Positions 9,981-18,642 of a DNA stretch of 39,649 nt are shown here, in pieces. Position 1 is the first letter of the stretch. Each line of letters opens with the position of its first letter. The position numbers and the translations under genes are program-made. The stretch covers positions 1-39,649 of the IMG/VR virus record IMGVR_UViG_3300009173_000032. One strand, written 5' to 3'. The notes under the pieces were generated by a model. The model was not told where the DNA came from and did not search any database. It worked only from the letters and a program-made list of their open reading frames with translations. Origin of the DNA: a virus.

Positions 9981-9998
9981 GTGTATTATATATAGATG
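9981..9998 (+). promoter_or_regulatory. Late-type box upstream of phoH
   Basis: GTGTATTATATATAG directly precedes the ATG at 9996, 15 nt from the box start to the start codon. There is no Shine-Dalgarno. Confidence 0.6.
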
Positions 9999-10730
9999 GC
10001 TAGAAAAAAGGCACTGGCAGCTGATGGGGATCTCGCGAAACATATTCAAGGTTTTAACGGACTAACTTCTCATTTTCATGTCCAATCCAAAAGACTGACA
10101 GATAAGCAAAAATCTTTTTTAGACTTATCTCTTGACCCAAAAACTAATGTTGTTTTTTGTGCAGGCCCTGCAGGTACCACCAAAACCTACGTAGCCGTTT
10201 ATTCGGCGCTTCGTTTCTTAAGCACTAATATTGATCTTGATCTATTTTATGTTAGAACCGTAGTTGAAAGTGGAGAACGAAACCTAGGTTCCCTTCCTGG
10301 GGATGTAGACGAGAAATTTAACCCGTATATGGCTCCTTTAGATGATAAGCTAAGGGAGATGGTAAAGCCCTCAATCATACCAGAGCTTATTCAAAAGCGT
10401 AGGATTGAAGCAATGCCTATTAATTATTTAAGGGGGGCGAGCTGGGAAAATAAAATCGTTATTGCGGACGAGGCTCAAAATTTTACATTTAAGGAATTAA
10501 CGACTCTCATTACTCGAATAGGAGAAAATACCAAGTTATTTGTTTGTGGAGACTTTTTACAATCAGACATTAATGGCAAGACGGGATTCCGTAAGATGTT
10601 CGATTTGTTTGATGATGAAATTAGCAAAACGAAAGGGATTCATACTTTTGAGTTTACCAAAAAAGATATTAAACGGAGTAAAATATTAGGCTACATTATT
10701 GAAAAAATCGAAAAAGCTGTGGGGTCTTAG
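9996..10730 (+). CDS. phoH: PhoH-family P-loop ATPase
   Basis: This 244-residue protein carries a Walker A GPAGTTKT (residues 57-64) and a Walker B VIADEAQN (155-162). Both are in the layout of the PhoH domain, an SF1-helicase-like ATPase common in marine and large phages. The size is normal for phage PhoH. Its role in phages is not established; ribonuclease-coupled RNA metabolism or phosphate-stress functions have been proposed. It is the first gene of the right-hand module. The start at 9996 is directly after a late-type box. Confidence 0.92.
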   Translation: MARKKALAADGDLAKHIQGFNGLTSHFHVQSKRLTDKQKSFLDLSLDPKTNVVFCAGPAGTTKTYVAVYSALRFLSTNIDLDLFYVRTVVESGERNLGSLPGDVDEKFNPYMAPLDDKLREMVKPSIIPELIQKRRIEAMPINYLRGASWENKIVIADEAQNFTFKELTTLITRIGENTKLFVCGDFLQSDINGKTGFRKMFDLFDDEISKTKGIHTFEFTKKDIKRSKILGYIIEKIEKAVGS

Positions 10731-10748
10731 TGTATTAGGGTATATATG
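10730..10748 (+). promoter_or_regulatory. Late-type box upstream of 10746
   Basis: GTGTATTAGGGTATAT-ATG. The box begins at the last base of the phoH stop codon, 16 nt before the next ATG. Confidence 0.55.
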
Positions 10749-11324
10749 GATAGTTATATCATTGCCGCCATCATAGGAGCCTCCGCAACAATTTGCGCGG
10801 TCGTTTTAAAAACTTATCTTTCGGGACATTGGCAAAAAGGAAAGCTTGAGAAGCATACCGTTCAAAACGAAAATGTTTATCGTGCCCTAGAATACGCTCG
10901 AGAGAAGCTATTGGCTGATAGGGTGGTTGTATATGAATTTCATAATGGAGATATCTACTATTCTGGAAGTTCACAACAAAAATTCAGTAATACTTATGAG
11001 GTAGTAGCAGACGGTGTTAGTTCTGAACTTAAAAACCAACAAAATTTACGAGTCTCTTCTTTCAATAGATTAATTAAGCCATTGGTAGATGCAGACGAAT
11101 ATGGATTTGACGACCTAGGAGATATTGAAGATGTGGTTTCTCGTACTTTTTTTGAAGATCAAGGAACGAAAAGTACATTTTGCGTACCCATTCAACTTTT
11201 GACGGGAAAAATAATTGGAATACTAGGGGTAGACTACGTTAAGTCCCCACAGAAGCTTAAAGCTCACCAGAAAGATTTTATAAAAAATCAGTCATGTATT
11301 ATATCGGGTTATTTAAAAGCTTAG
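10746..11324 (+). CDS. Membrane-anchored GAF-like protein (192 aa)
   Basis: Residues 4-25 form a transmembrane segment (IIAAIIGASATICAVVLKTYL). The soluble part has a GAF-like pattern: RVVVYEFHNGDIYYSG (59-74), a SNTYEVV strand, and STFCVPIQLLTGKIIGILGVDYV near the end. The FHNG motif recurs in a group of small membrane-linked GAF-type proteins I recall from phages and bacteria. A ligand is not known. A role in sensing or at the membrane during lysis is possible but not shown. It lies between phoH and the zinc-ribbon gene. Confidence 0.7.
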   Translation: MDSYIIAAIIGASATICAVVLKTYLSGHWQKGKLEKHTVQNENVYRALEYAREKLLADRVVVYEFHNGDIYYSGSSQQKFSNTYEVVADGVSSELKNQQNLRVSSFNRLIKPLVDADEYGFDDLGDIEDVVSRTFFEDQGTKSTFCVPIQLLTGKIIGILGVDYVKSPQKLKAHQKDFIKNQSCIISGYLKA

Positions 11325-11330
11325 AAAAAA

Positions 11331-11347
11331 AATTATAATATACTATG
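11331..11347 (+). promoter_or_regulatory. Late-type box upstream of 11345
   Basis: TATAATATACT-ATG, with TATAAT at 11334-11339. The 14 bases TATAATATACTATG are identical to those before 28381. The GTG of other boxes is absent here (AAT instead). Confidence 0.6.
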
Positions 11348-11752
11348 AATGTAGAATACTGTAGTCATTGCGGACATAAGAATATTTACTCAGCAACGGC
11401 CCCTAATTTTTGCGCGGGGTGCGGAAAGCCTTTGAGGGAACAAATGCAGGCTCACCATGGTGTTGAAAAAAAAGCCGAAGAAGAGGTTTCGGATGAAATT
11501 CCCCAGTTAACGAGTCTAGCCTATGAAGTAGAAATGGATTCAGGAAACAAAAAACTTACCTTGGGAGACGTCATGCGAGAAGGAGTACGAACCTATGGAG
11601 AGGGTGGTCCTCCTAAACAGGGAGCATCATCTGTTCCAGGACGAGAGAAAGCTCCTGAAGGTCAATCCTTTTCTAAAGCAGACATCCTTAAGGACGGCTT
11701 AAATTCGTGCAGAAGTGCAAGAGGTCAACTATCCCAGGAAATTGAAGAATAA
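11345..11752 (+). CDS. N-terminal zinc-ribbon protein (135 aa)
   Basis: Cys pairs C6-x2-C9 and C23-x2-C26 (YCSHCGHKN...FCAGCGKPL) form a zinc ribbon of the type seen in double-zinc-ribbon proteins. The remaining 100 residues are acidic and probably disordered, with two related segments, LGDVMREGVRTYGEGG and KADILKDGLNSCR. The function is unknown. The position just before a sigma-like gene, with a 38-nt overlap, suggests a transcription-related partner, which is inference. Confidence 0.7.
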   Translation: MNVEYCSHCGHKNIYSATAPNFCAGCGKPLREQMQAHHGVEKKAEEEVSDEIPQLTSLAYEVEMDSGNKKLTLGDVMREGVRTYGEGGPPKQGASSVPGREKAPEGQSFSKADILKDGLNSCRSARGQLSQEIEE

Positions 11753-12476
11753 GCCTAATTTTACTTACGAAGATAAATCCGATACCATAGACATAGAGCT
11801 TGCAAAGCGCCGAAATAAATGGTTCTTGTATTCTGTCGCTTGGATTGACTTCGATGATGTGTGTCAAATTATTAGGTCACATATTTTTGCTAAATGGTCC
11901 CAATGGGATCAAGAGCGGGCTTTAGAACCGTGGTTAAATAGAATCATATCCAATCAGCTTAAAAATATTTTACGCAATAACTATGGTAATTATGTACGGC
12001 CTTGTTTGAATTGCCCCTTTAATCAAAGCGGGCCTCCTTCAACTACTAGCGAGGGTTTGTGTGCATTTACATCAAACGGCCTTCAATGTAATGAATGCCC
12101 TCTCTACGCAAAATGGGAAGTAACTAAAAAAGATGCTTATAACACCAAGATGGCCCTAGCTTTAGAGAATCATGCCCACGAAGTTAATTCAATGCCCCAA
12201 GATTCGTTATGGAACATGGAAGAGTCTATCAATAAAATCCATGGTTATATGAAGGAGGAAATAGCTGAGAAAAAATACAAGATATATAAAATGCTTTATA
12301 TCGACTATTTAGAAGAATCAGAGGTGGCTCTGGCCATGGGTTATAAAACTTCTGAAAAAGGGAGAACGGCAGGGTATAAGCAAATTAGAAATTTAAAAAA
12401 ATTCTTCAAAGAAAAAGTGGAGAATATAATTGAAAAATATGACATTGTGATCCATGGAGGAACTTCAACTTACTGA
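11715..12476 (+). CDS. Sigma-factor-like protein (candidate late sigma)
   Basis: Residues about 43-90 (WIDFDDVCQIIRSHIFAKWSQWDQERALEPWLNRIISNQLKNILR) match sigma70 region 2 layout: D-x-x-Q ... W-x-x-x-D ... P-W-L-x-x-I-x-x-N-x-x-x-x-x-L-R. A Cys-containing insert (C97, C100, C116, C125, C128) follows and may bind zinc. Residues about 190-235 resemble a region 4 helix-turn-helix (YLEESEVALAMGYKTSEKGRTAGYKQIRNLKKFF). Such proteins can direct late transcription, as T4 gp55 does. The GTG start at 11715 is the best in-frame choice but is inside the previous gene and unverified. Confidence 0.7.
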   Translation: MQEVNYPRKLKNKPNFTYEDKSDTIDIELAKRRNKWFLYSVAWIDFDDVCQIIRSHIFAKWSQWDQERALEPWLNRIISNQLKNILRNNYGNYVRPCLNCPFNQSGPPSTTSEGLCAFTSNGLQCNECPLYAKWEVTKKDAYNTKMALALENHAHEVNSMPQDSLWNMEESINKIHGYMKEEIAEKKYKIYKMLYIDYLEESEVALAMGYKTSEKGRTAGYKQIRNLKKFFKEKVENIIEKYDIVIHGGTSTY

Positions 12477-13512
12477 CCAACAAAAGGCATACATTGATGC
12501 GAATCACAAGGAGTTGCCTGACTTGATACAACTCACGAGAAGAGTGTTTAATGATGACTCCCTAGACGGGCGCACTAAACAAGGGAAACTTGTGAGAGAG
12601 TTCTTGGTGGAGTGTGGGTTTAAATATAAGACCACTAAAAACAAAAAAGCCAAAAACATCTACTTAAGTGATGAGGAAAAGGAATTCATAGAACAATCTG
12701 CCAGAGACGGTATGAATGCATTTCAAACCGCCTGTATTATTTGGCATGATAGGGAAATCACTCCCTTAAGCAAGGAGACGCTAGTAGTGGCCGAACACAT
12801 TAAGTCCACAAAGCCTAATCTTCTACGGGCGGAGGATTCTGCGCTAGGAGAAGGGTACGAACCTCCACAAACTTCTTCGGCGGCAATAAAGCTATTAAAT
12901 CGGTATTGTTCAGCAAACATAAAGCCAGAAGCAATATCCTTAAAACAAAAAAAATACGTAGAGCAAATAATGAAGTTTGTTTCGACTCCTCGTTTCTTTC
13001 AAGTTATTAATAGTTATACTGATAAAGGAGACAGGGATTTATTTGAAGCAGAGTTTATTCGCACAACTTGGGATAAGCCTGATCTCACAGCAGATGAAAT
13101 AAATTTATATATCAATGTATGCATAGATTACATCAACCTTAAGAACATTAATAAAGCAATGGAAAAACTTAATAGAATGTTCCATGAAGCAGATGATCAA
13201 AGGGATATGACAGTAAGGCTTGCCGAATTATTAAAAACTAAAAGTGACGAATACAATCAATGCGAAAAGAGAATGGAGTCGCTCATCAACCGTTTAAACG
13301 GTGATAGAGCAAGAAGGATACAAGGAAGACAAGAGGAGAACGCTTCTATCTTATCTTTAGTAGAATTATTCCAGGACGAGAAAGAGCGTGCTATTATGCT
13401 TAAGATGGTAGAAATGCAACGAGAAGCTATTGATGATGAAGCTACCCTTATAGAATCAATGCCCGAATGGAAGGCTCGTGTTCTGGGCTTGGGGAGAGGG
13501 GAGGTAATATGA
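12454..13512 (+). CDS. Packaging-module protein of unknown function (candidate small terminase)
   Basis: This 352-residue, largely helical and charged protein starts at 12454 inside the 3' end of the sigma-like gene. The N-terminal 120 residues contain helix-turn-helix-like stretches (TKQGKLVREFLVECGF; SARDGMNAFQTACIIWHDREITPLSKETL). The C-terminal third is a likely coiled coil (KAMEKLNRMFHEADDQRDMTVRLAELLKTKSDEYNQCEKRMESL). DNA-binding N-terminus, oligomerising coiled coil and location near terL would suit a small terminase, but the size is large and no family motif is recognised. Confidence 0.55.
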   Translation: MEELQLTDQQKAYIDANHKELPDLIQLTRRVFNDDSLDGRTKQGKLVREFLVECGFKYKTTKNKKAKNIYLSDEEKEFIEQSARDGMNAFQTACIIWHDREITPLSKETLVVAEHIKSTKPNLLRAEDSALGEGYEPPQTSSAAIKLLNRYCSANIKPEAISLKQKKYVEQIMKFVSTPRFFQVINSYTDKGDRDLFEAEFIRTTWDKPDLTADEINLYINVCIDYINLKNINKAMEKLNRMFHEADDQRDMTVRLAELLKTKSDEYNQCEKRMESLINRLNGDRARRIQGRQEENASILSLVELFQDEKERAIMLKMVEMQREAIDDEATLIESMPEWKARVLGLGRGEVI

Positions 13513-14462
13513 TTGATCCATTAAAGCCTAATTTATATTGCAAGATATGTAGTGAGTCTTTCAAATCTGAACGGTCTTTACATTCTCATTTCAAGAAGCA
13601 TAAGCTTACGTTGGCAGAATACTATTGTCAACAATATCCTCGAGTTAATAAACTGAGTGGCGATCCGCTTCCTTTTAAGAATAAATTTGATTATTTTACT
13701 AAAGATTTTTCTACGCGGGCGCAAATGATAAAGTGGATTGACAAATCCCCCGTAGACGAAGTCAAGGAGTATATTCTTAATCAGTTACGTTTTCGTATTC
13801 AAAATAAAAATTTGAGATTGGGTCCCTCTCACATCGAAATTGAAACATTAAAATTACCTCCTATTGAGGTTTATATTGAGTATTTCGATTCGTATTCTAA
13901 TGCTTGTGAATTACTTGAAATTGAGCCTTTATTTAAAAGGGGGCTTGGCTCTCCTGAGCAATTTTTTGGATCAAGCAAAAAATTCGAAGACACGGAAATA
14001 TTTATAGATACTAGGGAACAGAAGCCTTTAGAGTTCCCGCGATCCCGTGATATGAAATTAGATTTCGGAGATTATACGGTAGGTGGGGATGATTATGCCT
14101 ATACCTACGTGGACCGTAAAAGTGAGGCAGACTTCAAGTCCACACTTAGTACTGGATTAGAAAGATTTAAACGAGAGCTTGATCGAGCGAGGGAGTTCGA
14201 TAGTTATCTATATATAGTAACCGAAAGCGATATAGCTAAAATTAAAAAAAATAATATATTCGGGCCACACAAATCTAATCTAGAATATGTCTTCCATAAC
14301 CTAAGAGTATTAAGTCATGAGTATGCAGATACTTGTCAGTTCATGTTTACTAGTAATAGAAGTAATTCTACTAATATTATTCCCAAGCTATTGGTGGGAG
14401 GGAGGAAATTGTGGAATGTGGATTTTCAATATTATATTGATCACTATGGAATTATGTCTTAA
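13509..14462 (+). CDS. C2H2 zinc finger plus ERCC4-type nuclease
   Basis: The start at 13509 has a strong GGGGAGG Shine-Dalgarno and overlaps the previous stop (ATGA); the longer ORF from 13467 is not needed. Residues 11-31 hold a classical C2H2 finger (C11, C14, H27, H31). Residues about 163-240 match an ERCC4/XPF-type nuclease: IFIDTREQKPL (D167), LDFGDY (D188), VDRKSEADF (D202-R203-K204) and STGLERFKREL. Such nucleases cut branched or flap DNA. Placed just before terL, it may resolve replicated DNA for packaging. The active site looks intact. Confidence 0.82.
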   Translation: MIDPLKPNLYCKICSESFKSERSLHSHFKKHKLTLAEYYCQQYPRVNKLSGDPLPFKNKFDYFTKDFSTRAQMIKWIDKSPVDEVKEYILNQLRFRIQNKNLRLGPSHIEIETLKLPPIEVYIEYFDSYSNACELLEIEPLFKRGLGSPEQFFGSSKKFEDTEIFIDTREQKPLEFPRSRDMKLDFGDYTVGGDDYAYTYVDRKSEADFKSTLSTGLERFKRELDRAREFDSYLYIVTESDIAKIKKNNIFGPHKSNLEYVFHNLRVLSHEYADTCQFMFTSNRSNSTNIIPKLLVGGRKLWNVDFQYYIDHYGIMS

Positions 14463-14676
14463 GAGAAAAGTCTTCGGCACGCATTATACCTGCTTGCCTG
14501 GCTTTATTAATATCTTAGATGATGGCCGAGTAATGGTAAACGATGGATACACAGAACGAATGAGAGAAATGAAAGAATATGATATTTATATCCAGCCCGA
14601 GGATAAGTGGCTAGATTTAACCTACGCTTATAACGAAGGCTTTTTAGATTCTAATCAACTAAGGAGGTGGTCATGA
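14446..14676 (+). CDS. Small hypothetical protein (76 aa)
   Basis: The start is set at 14446 (MELCLKRKVFGTHYTCLPGF), a 17-nt overlap with the nuclease gene. The longer ORF from 14317 would overlap by about 145 nt. The product is mixed alpha/beta with several Tyr and Asp (NILDDGRVMVNDGYTERMREMKEYDIYI...). No family is recognised. The stop overlaps the terL ATG (ATGA, 14673-14676), and its last codons contain the terL Shine-Dalgarno. Confidence 0.6.
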   Translation: MELCLKRKVFGTHYTCLPGFINILDDGRVMVNDGYTERMREMKEYDIYIQPEDKWLDLTYAYNEGFLDSNQLRRWS

Positions 14677-16553
14677 CTTGGGATCCTGGAGTTCAAAAAT
14701 ATACGCCTAACGACATTAATGAGAGGTTAGCGGGGAAAGAGGGTTTTCTAGAAGAGAAAGAGGCTAAGCTTTTATTATATGAATTTTTACGGGAGAATAC
14801 CACGTTCGCCGTGGATCTAATGACTGGGGTTAAGTTATTTCCTTTTCAACACATGGCCATCAAGGCAATGTTTGAGACTGATTATTTTATGGGCGTGTGG
14901 GCTCGAGGGATGTCTAAATCTTTTACTACTGCTATCTTTGCTTTTTTAGATGCTATTTTAAATCAGGGAGTAGAAATAGGAATTTTATCTAAGTCTTTTC
15001 GTCAGGCTAAAATGATCTTCCGTAAAATTGAAGATATCGCTGCAAAGCCTGAGGCTCGGTACCTTGCTCAGTGTATTACCCGCAAATCTAAGCAAAATGA
15101 TCAATGGACATTAGAGTTTGGGGAAAGTAAAATCCATGCGCTTCCTTTGGGCGATGGTGAGAAATTACGTGGTTTTCGTTTTCATCGAATCATTATTGAT
15201 GAATTTCTTTTGATGCCCGAAAGAGTTTATAACGAAGTCATTGTGCCTTTCTTATCTGTTGTTCAGAATCCTACTCAGCGAGAAGATCTCTATAAACTAG
15301 AAACTACATTAATAGAGCAGGGCAAGATGAAGGCTGAAGATCGCCATAAATGGCCAAATAACAAACTTATTACCTTGTCTTCTGCGTCATACAAATTTGA
15401 GTATATGTATAAATTATATCAGGAATTTGAAGGTCTTATAAAGGGTGATTATAAAGAAGAGGATAATCCTTATGGAGAGAACGCTCGCCGCGCAATTATG
15501 CACTTCTCTTATGATTGCGCCCCGAAAGCCTTATATGACCAAAATCTAATTAATCAGGCACGAGCCTCTATGAGCCAAAGCCAATTCGAAAGAGAGTTTG
15601 GCGCTGTATTCACAGACGATAGTAGTGGTTATTTTAAAAGCTCTACCATGACTAAATGCTCAATTCCTGATGGAGATACTCCTTCATTGGAGCTAGCTGG
15701 AGACCCTAAGGCCAAGTACATTCTCGCCTTTGACCCTAGCTGGGCAGAGACAGAAGGAAGCGATGATTTCGCGATGCAGATTTTAAAATTAAATGACTCC
15801 AATCAAACTTCCGTATTAGTTCATAGTTATGCCTTAGCTGGCTCCAAGCTAAAAAATCATATTAATTATTTTCATTATCTTCTCACTAACTTTAATATAG
15901 TAGCGATTATCGGAGACTATAATGGAGGAGTACAATTTATTAACTCTGTTAATGAAAGCCAGTTATTTAAGAAAAATAATTTAAATATCGGGATTATAGA
16001 GGCTAAATTTGATGACCTAACTAAATACCAAGAGTCTTTGCGTACCACGAAGGCACAACTCAAAGAAGGTCGTATTTGCTATTTACGCACACCAACTTCT
16101 GCGTGGATTAGGCAAGCCAATGAATTATTGCAACGAAACTTTGATCATAAAAAAATCTGGTTTGGGGCAAGAGCTATAAATGAAGAATATCAAAGTCAGC
16201 GCAAGAAACAAATTCCAATAAAGGATTTAAAATACTTGCCCGATACTGCCCAGGGAGATTCATTGATTTTAGAAAAAGGAGCAAAGATGATTGACTTCCT
16301 GGAGCACCAATACGACATGATCAACCTCACAAAGTCGGAATGCGCACTTATTCAAATAAAAACATCTCCACAAGGAACTCAGACCTTTGACCTCCCTGAT
16401 AATCTAAGAAGACAAACAGGACCCAATAAGGCTCGTAAGGATTCTTATTCAGCCCTAGTACTAGGGAATTGGATGGTGAAGTTGCATTATGATATGCTGG
16501 GAGTTCAAGAGGCGCCTATTTATCAAGGTTTTACCCCTACGTTTATAAGGTAA
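14673..16553 (+). CDS. terL: Terminase large subunit
   Basis: This packaging motor ATPase and nuclease has 626 residues. The start at 14673 follows AAGGAGG by 5 nt; a GTG at 14667 lies inside that Shine-Dalgarno. The ATPase half has an adenine-binding FPFQHMAI segment, a Walker A variant ARGMSKS (77-83), and a Walker B IIIDEF (173-178) with the catalytic Glu. The C-terminal RNase H-like nuclease half starts at YILAFDPSWAETEGSDDFA and continues with IGDYNGG and a late LPDTAQGDSL segment. It is of the T4 gp17-like size class. Confidence 0.92.
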   Translation: MTWDPGVQKYTPNDINERLAGKEGFLEEKEAKLLLYEFLRENTTFAVDLMTGVKLFPFQHMAIKAMFETDYFMGVWARGMSKSFTTAIFAFLDAILNQGVEIGILSKSFRQAKMIFRKIEDIAAKPEARYLAQCITRKSKQNDQWTLEFGESKIHALPLGDGEKLRGFRFHRIIIDEFLLMPERVYNEVIVPFLSVVQNPTQREDLYKLETTLIEQGKMKAEDRHKWPNNKLITLSSASYKFEYMYKLYQEFEGLIKGDYKEEDNPYGENARRAIMHFSYDCAPKALYDQNLINQARASMSQSQFEREFGAVFTDDSSGYFKSSTMTKCSIPDGDTPSLELAGDPKAKYILAFDPSWAETEGSDDFAMQILKLNDSNQTSVLVHSYALAGSKLKNHINYFHYLLTNFNIVAIIGDYNGGVQFINSVNESQLFKKNNLNIGIIEAKFDDLTKYQESLRTTKAQLKEGRICYLRTPTSAWIRQANELLQRNFDHKKIWFGARAINEEYQSQRKKQIPIKDLKYLPDTAQGDSLILEKGAKMIDFLEHQYDMINLTKSECALIQIKTSPQGTQTFDLPDNLRRQTGPNKARKDSYSALVLGNWMVKLHYDMLGVQEAPIYQGFTPTFIR

Positions 16554-16575
16554 GTGCCCATAAAATAGAAAGTCT

Positions 16576-16596
16576 CAAAGTTAACTTTTAACTTTG
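16576..16596. promoter_or_regulatory. Inverted repeat between terL and portal
   Basis: CAAAGTTAA (16576-16584), CTT, TTAACTTTG (16588-16596) is a perfect 9-bp stem with a 3-nt loop. No T-run follows, and a late-type box begins 10 nt downstream. It could be an operator or RNA hairpin. A further ACTTTGG lies at 16601. Confidence 0.6.
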
Positions 16597-16606
16597 GGCA
16601 ACTTTG

Positions 16607-16623
16607 GTGTATAATATGTTATG
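16607..16623 (+). promoter_or_regulatory. Late-type box upstream of portal
   Basis: GTGTATAATATGTT-ATG, with TATAAT at 16610-16615. The box starts 14 nt before the start codon. Confidence 0.65.
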
Positions 16624-18636
16624 GCAAGAAAATATACTAAAAAATCGGACTATTGGCAAAAATTTCACAGAGAGGCTAATGCTGGAAACGCCCCTCTCGA
16701 AGATCTCTATAAATTGAATGATCCATGGGAACCCGCTTTCGAGGGAGAACCCTACTATGTCGCCCAAGCTACGTATAGCCGAGAGAAGGCCGCAGGTAAA
16801 TCTACTGGGTTTCGAGATAACCGCGCAGCACGAACAAGAGTTTTAGACAGATATGCTAATATTGCCGAAGGAATTTTACCTTATGCCTATAGGGAGCAGG
16901 GATATGTAGATATTCAAGAAGCTATTCAATTATGCCAGAAAGCCTACGCTAACATTCCTATTTTCAGGAATACTATTGACATTATGTCTGAGTTTTCTAA
17001 TTCCCCAATATATCTTGAGGGGGGCAATGAAAAGGTCCGAAAGTTTATTTATAGGTGGATGGAAAAAATTAAATGCTGGCAGATCAAAGATCAGTATTTT
17101 AGAGAGTATTATAGAAGCGGTAATGTTTTTATATACCGCATAGATGGAAAATATTCTCCAGAAAATATTAGAAAAATGCAAACCGTTTATGGTTCTAAGA
17201 ATTTCATTAAGCCTGGTACTATTCCTATAATGTATACTTTTCTTAATCCTTACGACATTGTAGCTAAGCGTGCATTATTATTTAGCCAAAGCGGTGGGCG
17301 ATATGGTAATTATTCCAAATTATTGTCCGAATATGAATTGGAATCTTTAAGGGATCCAAAAACCGAATATGACCAAGAGGTATTTGATGCATTGCCTAAG
17401 GAGATAAAAAAGAGAATTAAAGATGGCGCCTGGACCCAAAATGGTGTCACTATCTTGTTGGATGCTAAAAAGTTAATTTATTCTTTTTACAAGAAGCAAG
17501 ACTACGAACCCTTCGCAATGCCTTTTGGCTTTCCTGTATTAGACGATCTCAATTGGAAAATTGAATTGAAGAAAATTGATCAGGCCATTGTAAAGACCGT
17601 AGAAAACGTTATCCTTTTAATCACTATGGGTGCAGAGCCTGATAAAGGGGGGATTAATCCGCGCAACCTTTCAGCAATGCAAGGATTGTTTCAAAACGAA
17701 AGCATAGGCCGCGTACTCGTCTCCGATTATACTACTAAAGCAGATTTCGTTATGCCTGACTTAAATAAGGTTTTGGGCTCTGAAAAATATAAAGTGGTCA
17801 ACGAAGACATTAAGGAGGGCTTGCAGAATATTATTATTGGACATGAAAGATACTCCAATACAGAGATTAAGGCGAAAATCTTTTTAGATAGATTAAAAGA
17901 ATCACGAGCTGCCTTTATTAATGATTTTCTTCAGCCGCAAATAAAATTAGTATGTAATGCTCTAGGTTTTAGGACTTATCCCATTGCTCGTTTTGAAGAT
18001 ATTGACCTAAAGAACGAAACCCAATTTCAGAGAATCGTAACTCGCCTTATGGAATTAGGTATTCTCGCTCCCGACCAAGGCATTCGGGCTATTGAAACTG
18101 GAGTACTTCCTCCGAGGGAAGAACTCGACCATGCCCAGCGTAAGTTCTTAGATGACCGAGAAAAAGGCTACTATAATCCTTTGGTAGGGGGGGTACCTAT
18201 GATTCCTCCTGCGATGGATGGTTTCGAAGAACCTCCCACGCAGAATAAAACCCCTGAGTCTCCTGGTCGTCCTGGAGGTACCAGTGAAATTTCGCAGGAG
18301 GTAGAGGCAACAGAAAAGTATACGACCAAACATATTCAAAAGGCCGTTTACAGGATCGAGGAGTTTCGTGCGGTAGTTGCTGCAAAAATGAAATCTCATT
18401 TTGATATTAAGCGACTCAGTAAACAGAAGAACGTTCTAATTGATTCGCTATGTGAAAGCATTGTCGTAGCTAGCGAAGCAGAAAACTGGGAGTCTCTAGC
18501 TGCAGACTGTATACAAGACTTCTCTAAAATGGAAGGGCTGGGAGTGTTGGGTCCCATTAATGAAATTGCCGCAGAGCACAACATCAAGCTCTATGAGGCC
18601 TCTTTACTTTATCATAGTAATAGTAAGGACTTTTAA
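16621..18636 (+). CDS. Portal protein
   Basis: The portal forms the dodecameric ring at the capsid vertex through which DNA enters. The assignment rests on position (directly after terL, before the protease), length (671 residues) and layout. An N-terminal arm precedes a helix-rich region IPIFRNTIDIMSEFSNSPIYLEGG (about 115-140) and a WMEKIKCW...YYRSGNVFIYRIDGKY segment typical of portals. The core is followed by a long C-terminal helical extension (about 560-671) after a Pro/Gly-rich linker, a likely barrel or crown region. No Shine-Dalgarno; a late box touches the ATG. Confidence 0.85.
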   Translation: MARKYTKKSDYWQKFHREANAGNAPLEDLYKLNDPWEPAFEGEPYYVAQATYSREKAAGKSTGFRDNRAARTRVLDRYANIAEGILPYAYREQGYVDIQEAIQLCQKAYANIPIFRNTIDIMSEFSNSPIYLEGGNEKVRKFIYRWMEKIKCWQIKDQYFREYYRSGNVFIYRIDGKYSPENIRKMQTVYGSKNFIKPGTIPIMYTFLNPYDIVAKRALLFSQSGGRYGNYSKLLSEYELESLRDPKTEYDQEVFDALPKEIKKRIKDGAWTQNGVTILLDAKKLIYSFYKKQDYEPFAMPFGFPVLDDLNWKIELKKIDQAIVKTVENVILLITMGAEPDKGGINPRNLSAMQGLFQNESIGRVLVSDYTTKADFVMPDLNKVLGSEKYKVVNEDIKEGLQNIIIGHERYSNTEIKAKIFLDRLKESRAAFINDFLQPQIKLVCNALGFRTYPIARFEDIDLKNETQFQRIVTRLMELGILAPDQGIRAIETGVLPPREELDHAQRKFLDDREKGYYNPLVGGVPMIPPAMDGFEEPPTQNKTPESPGRPGGTSEISQEVEATEKYTTKHIQKAVYRIEEFRAVVAAKMKSHFDIKRLSKQKNVLIDSLCESIVVASEAENWESLAADCIQDFSKMEGLGVLGPINEIAAEHNIKLYEASLLYHSNSKDF

Positions 18637-18642
18637 AATTTT

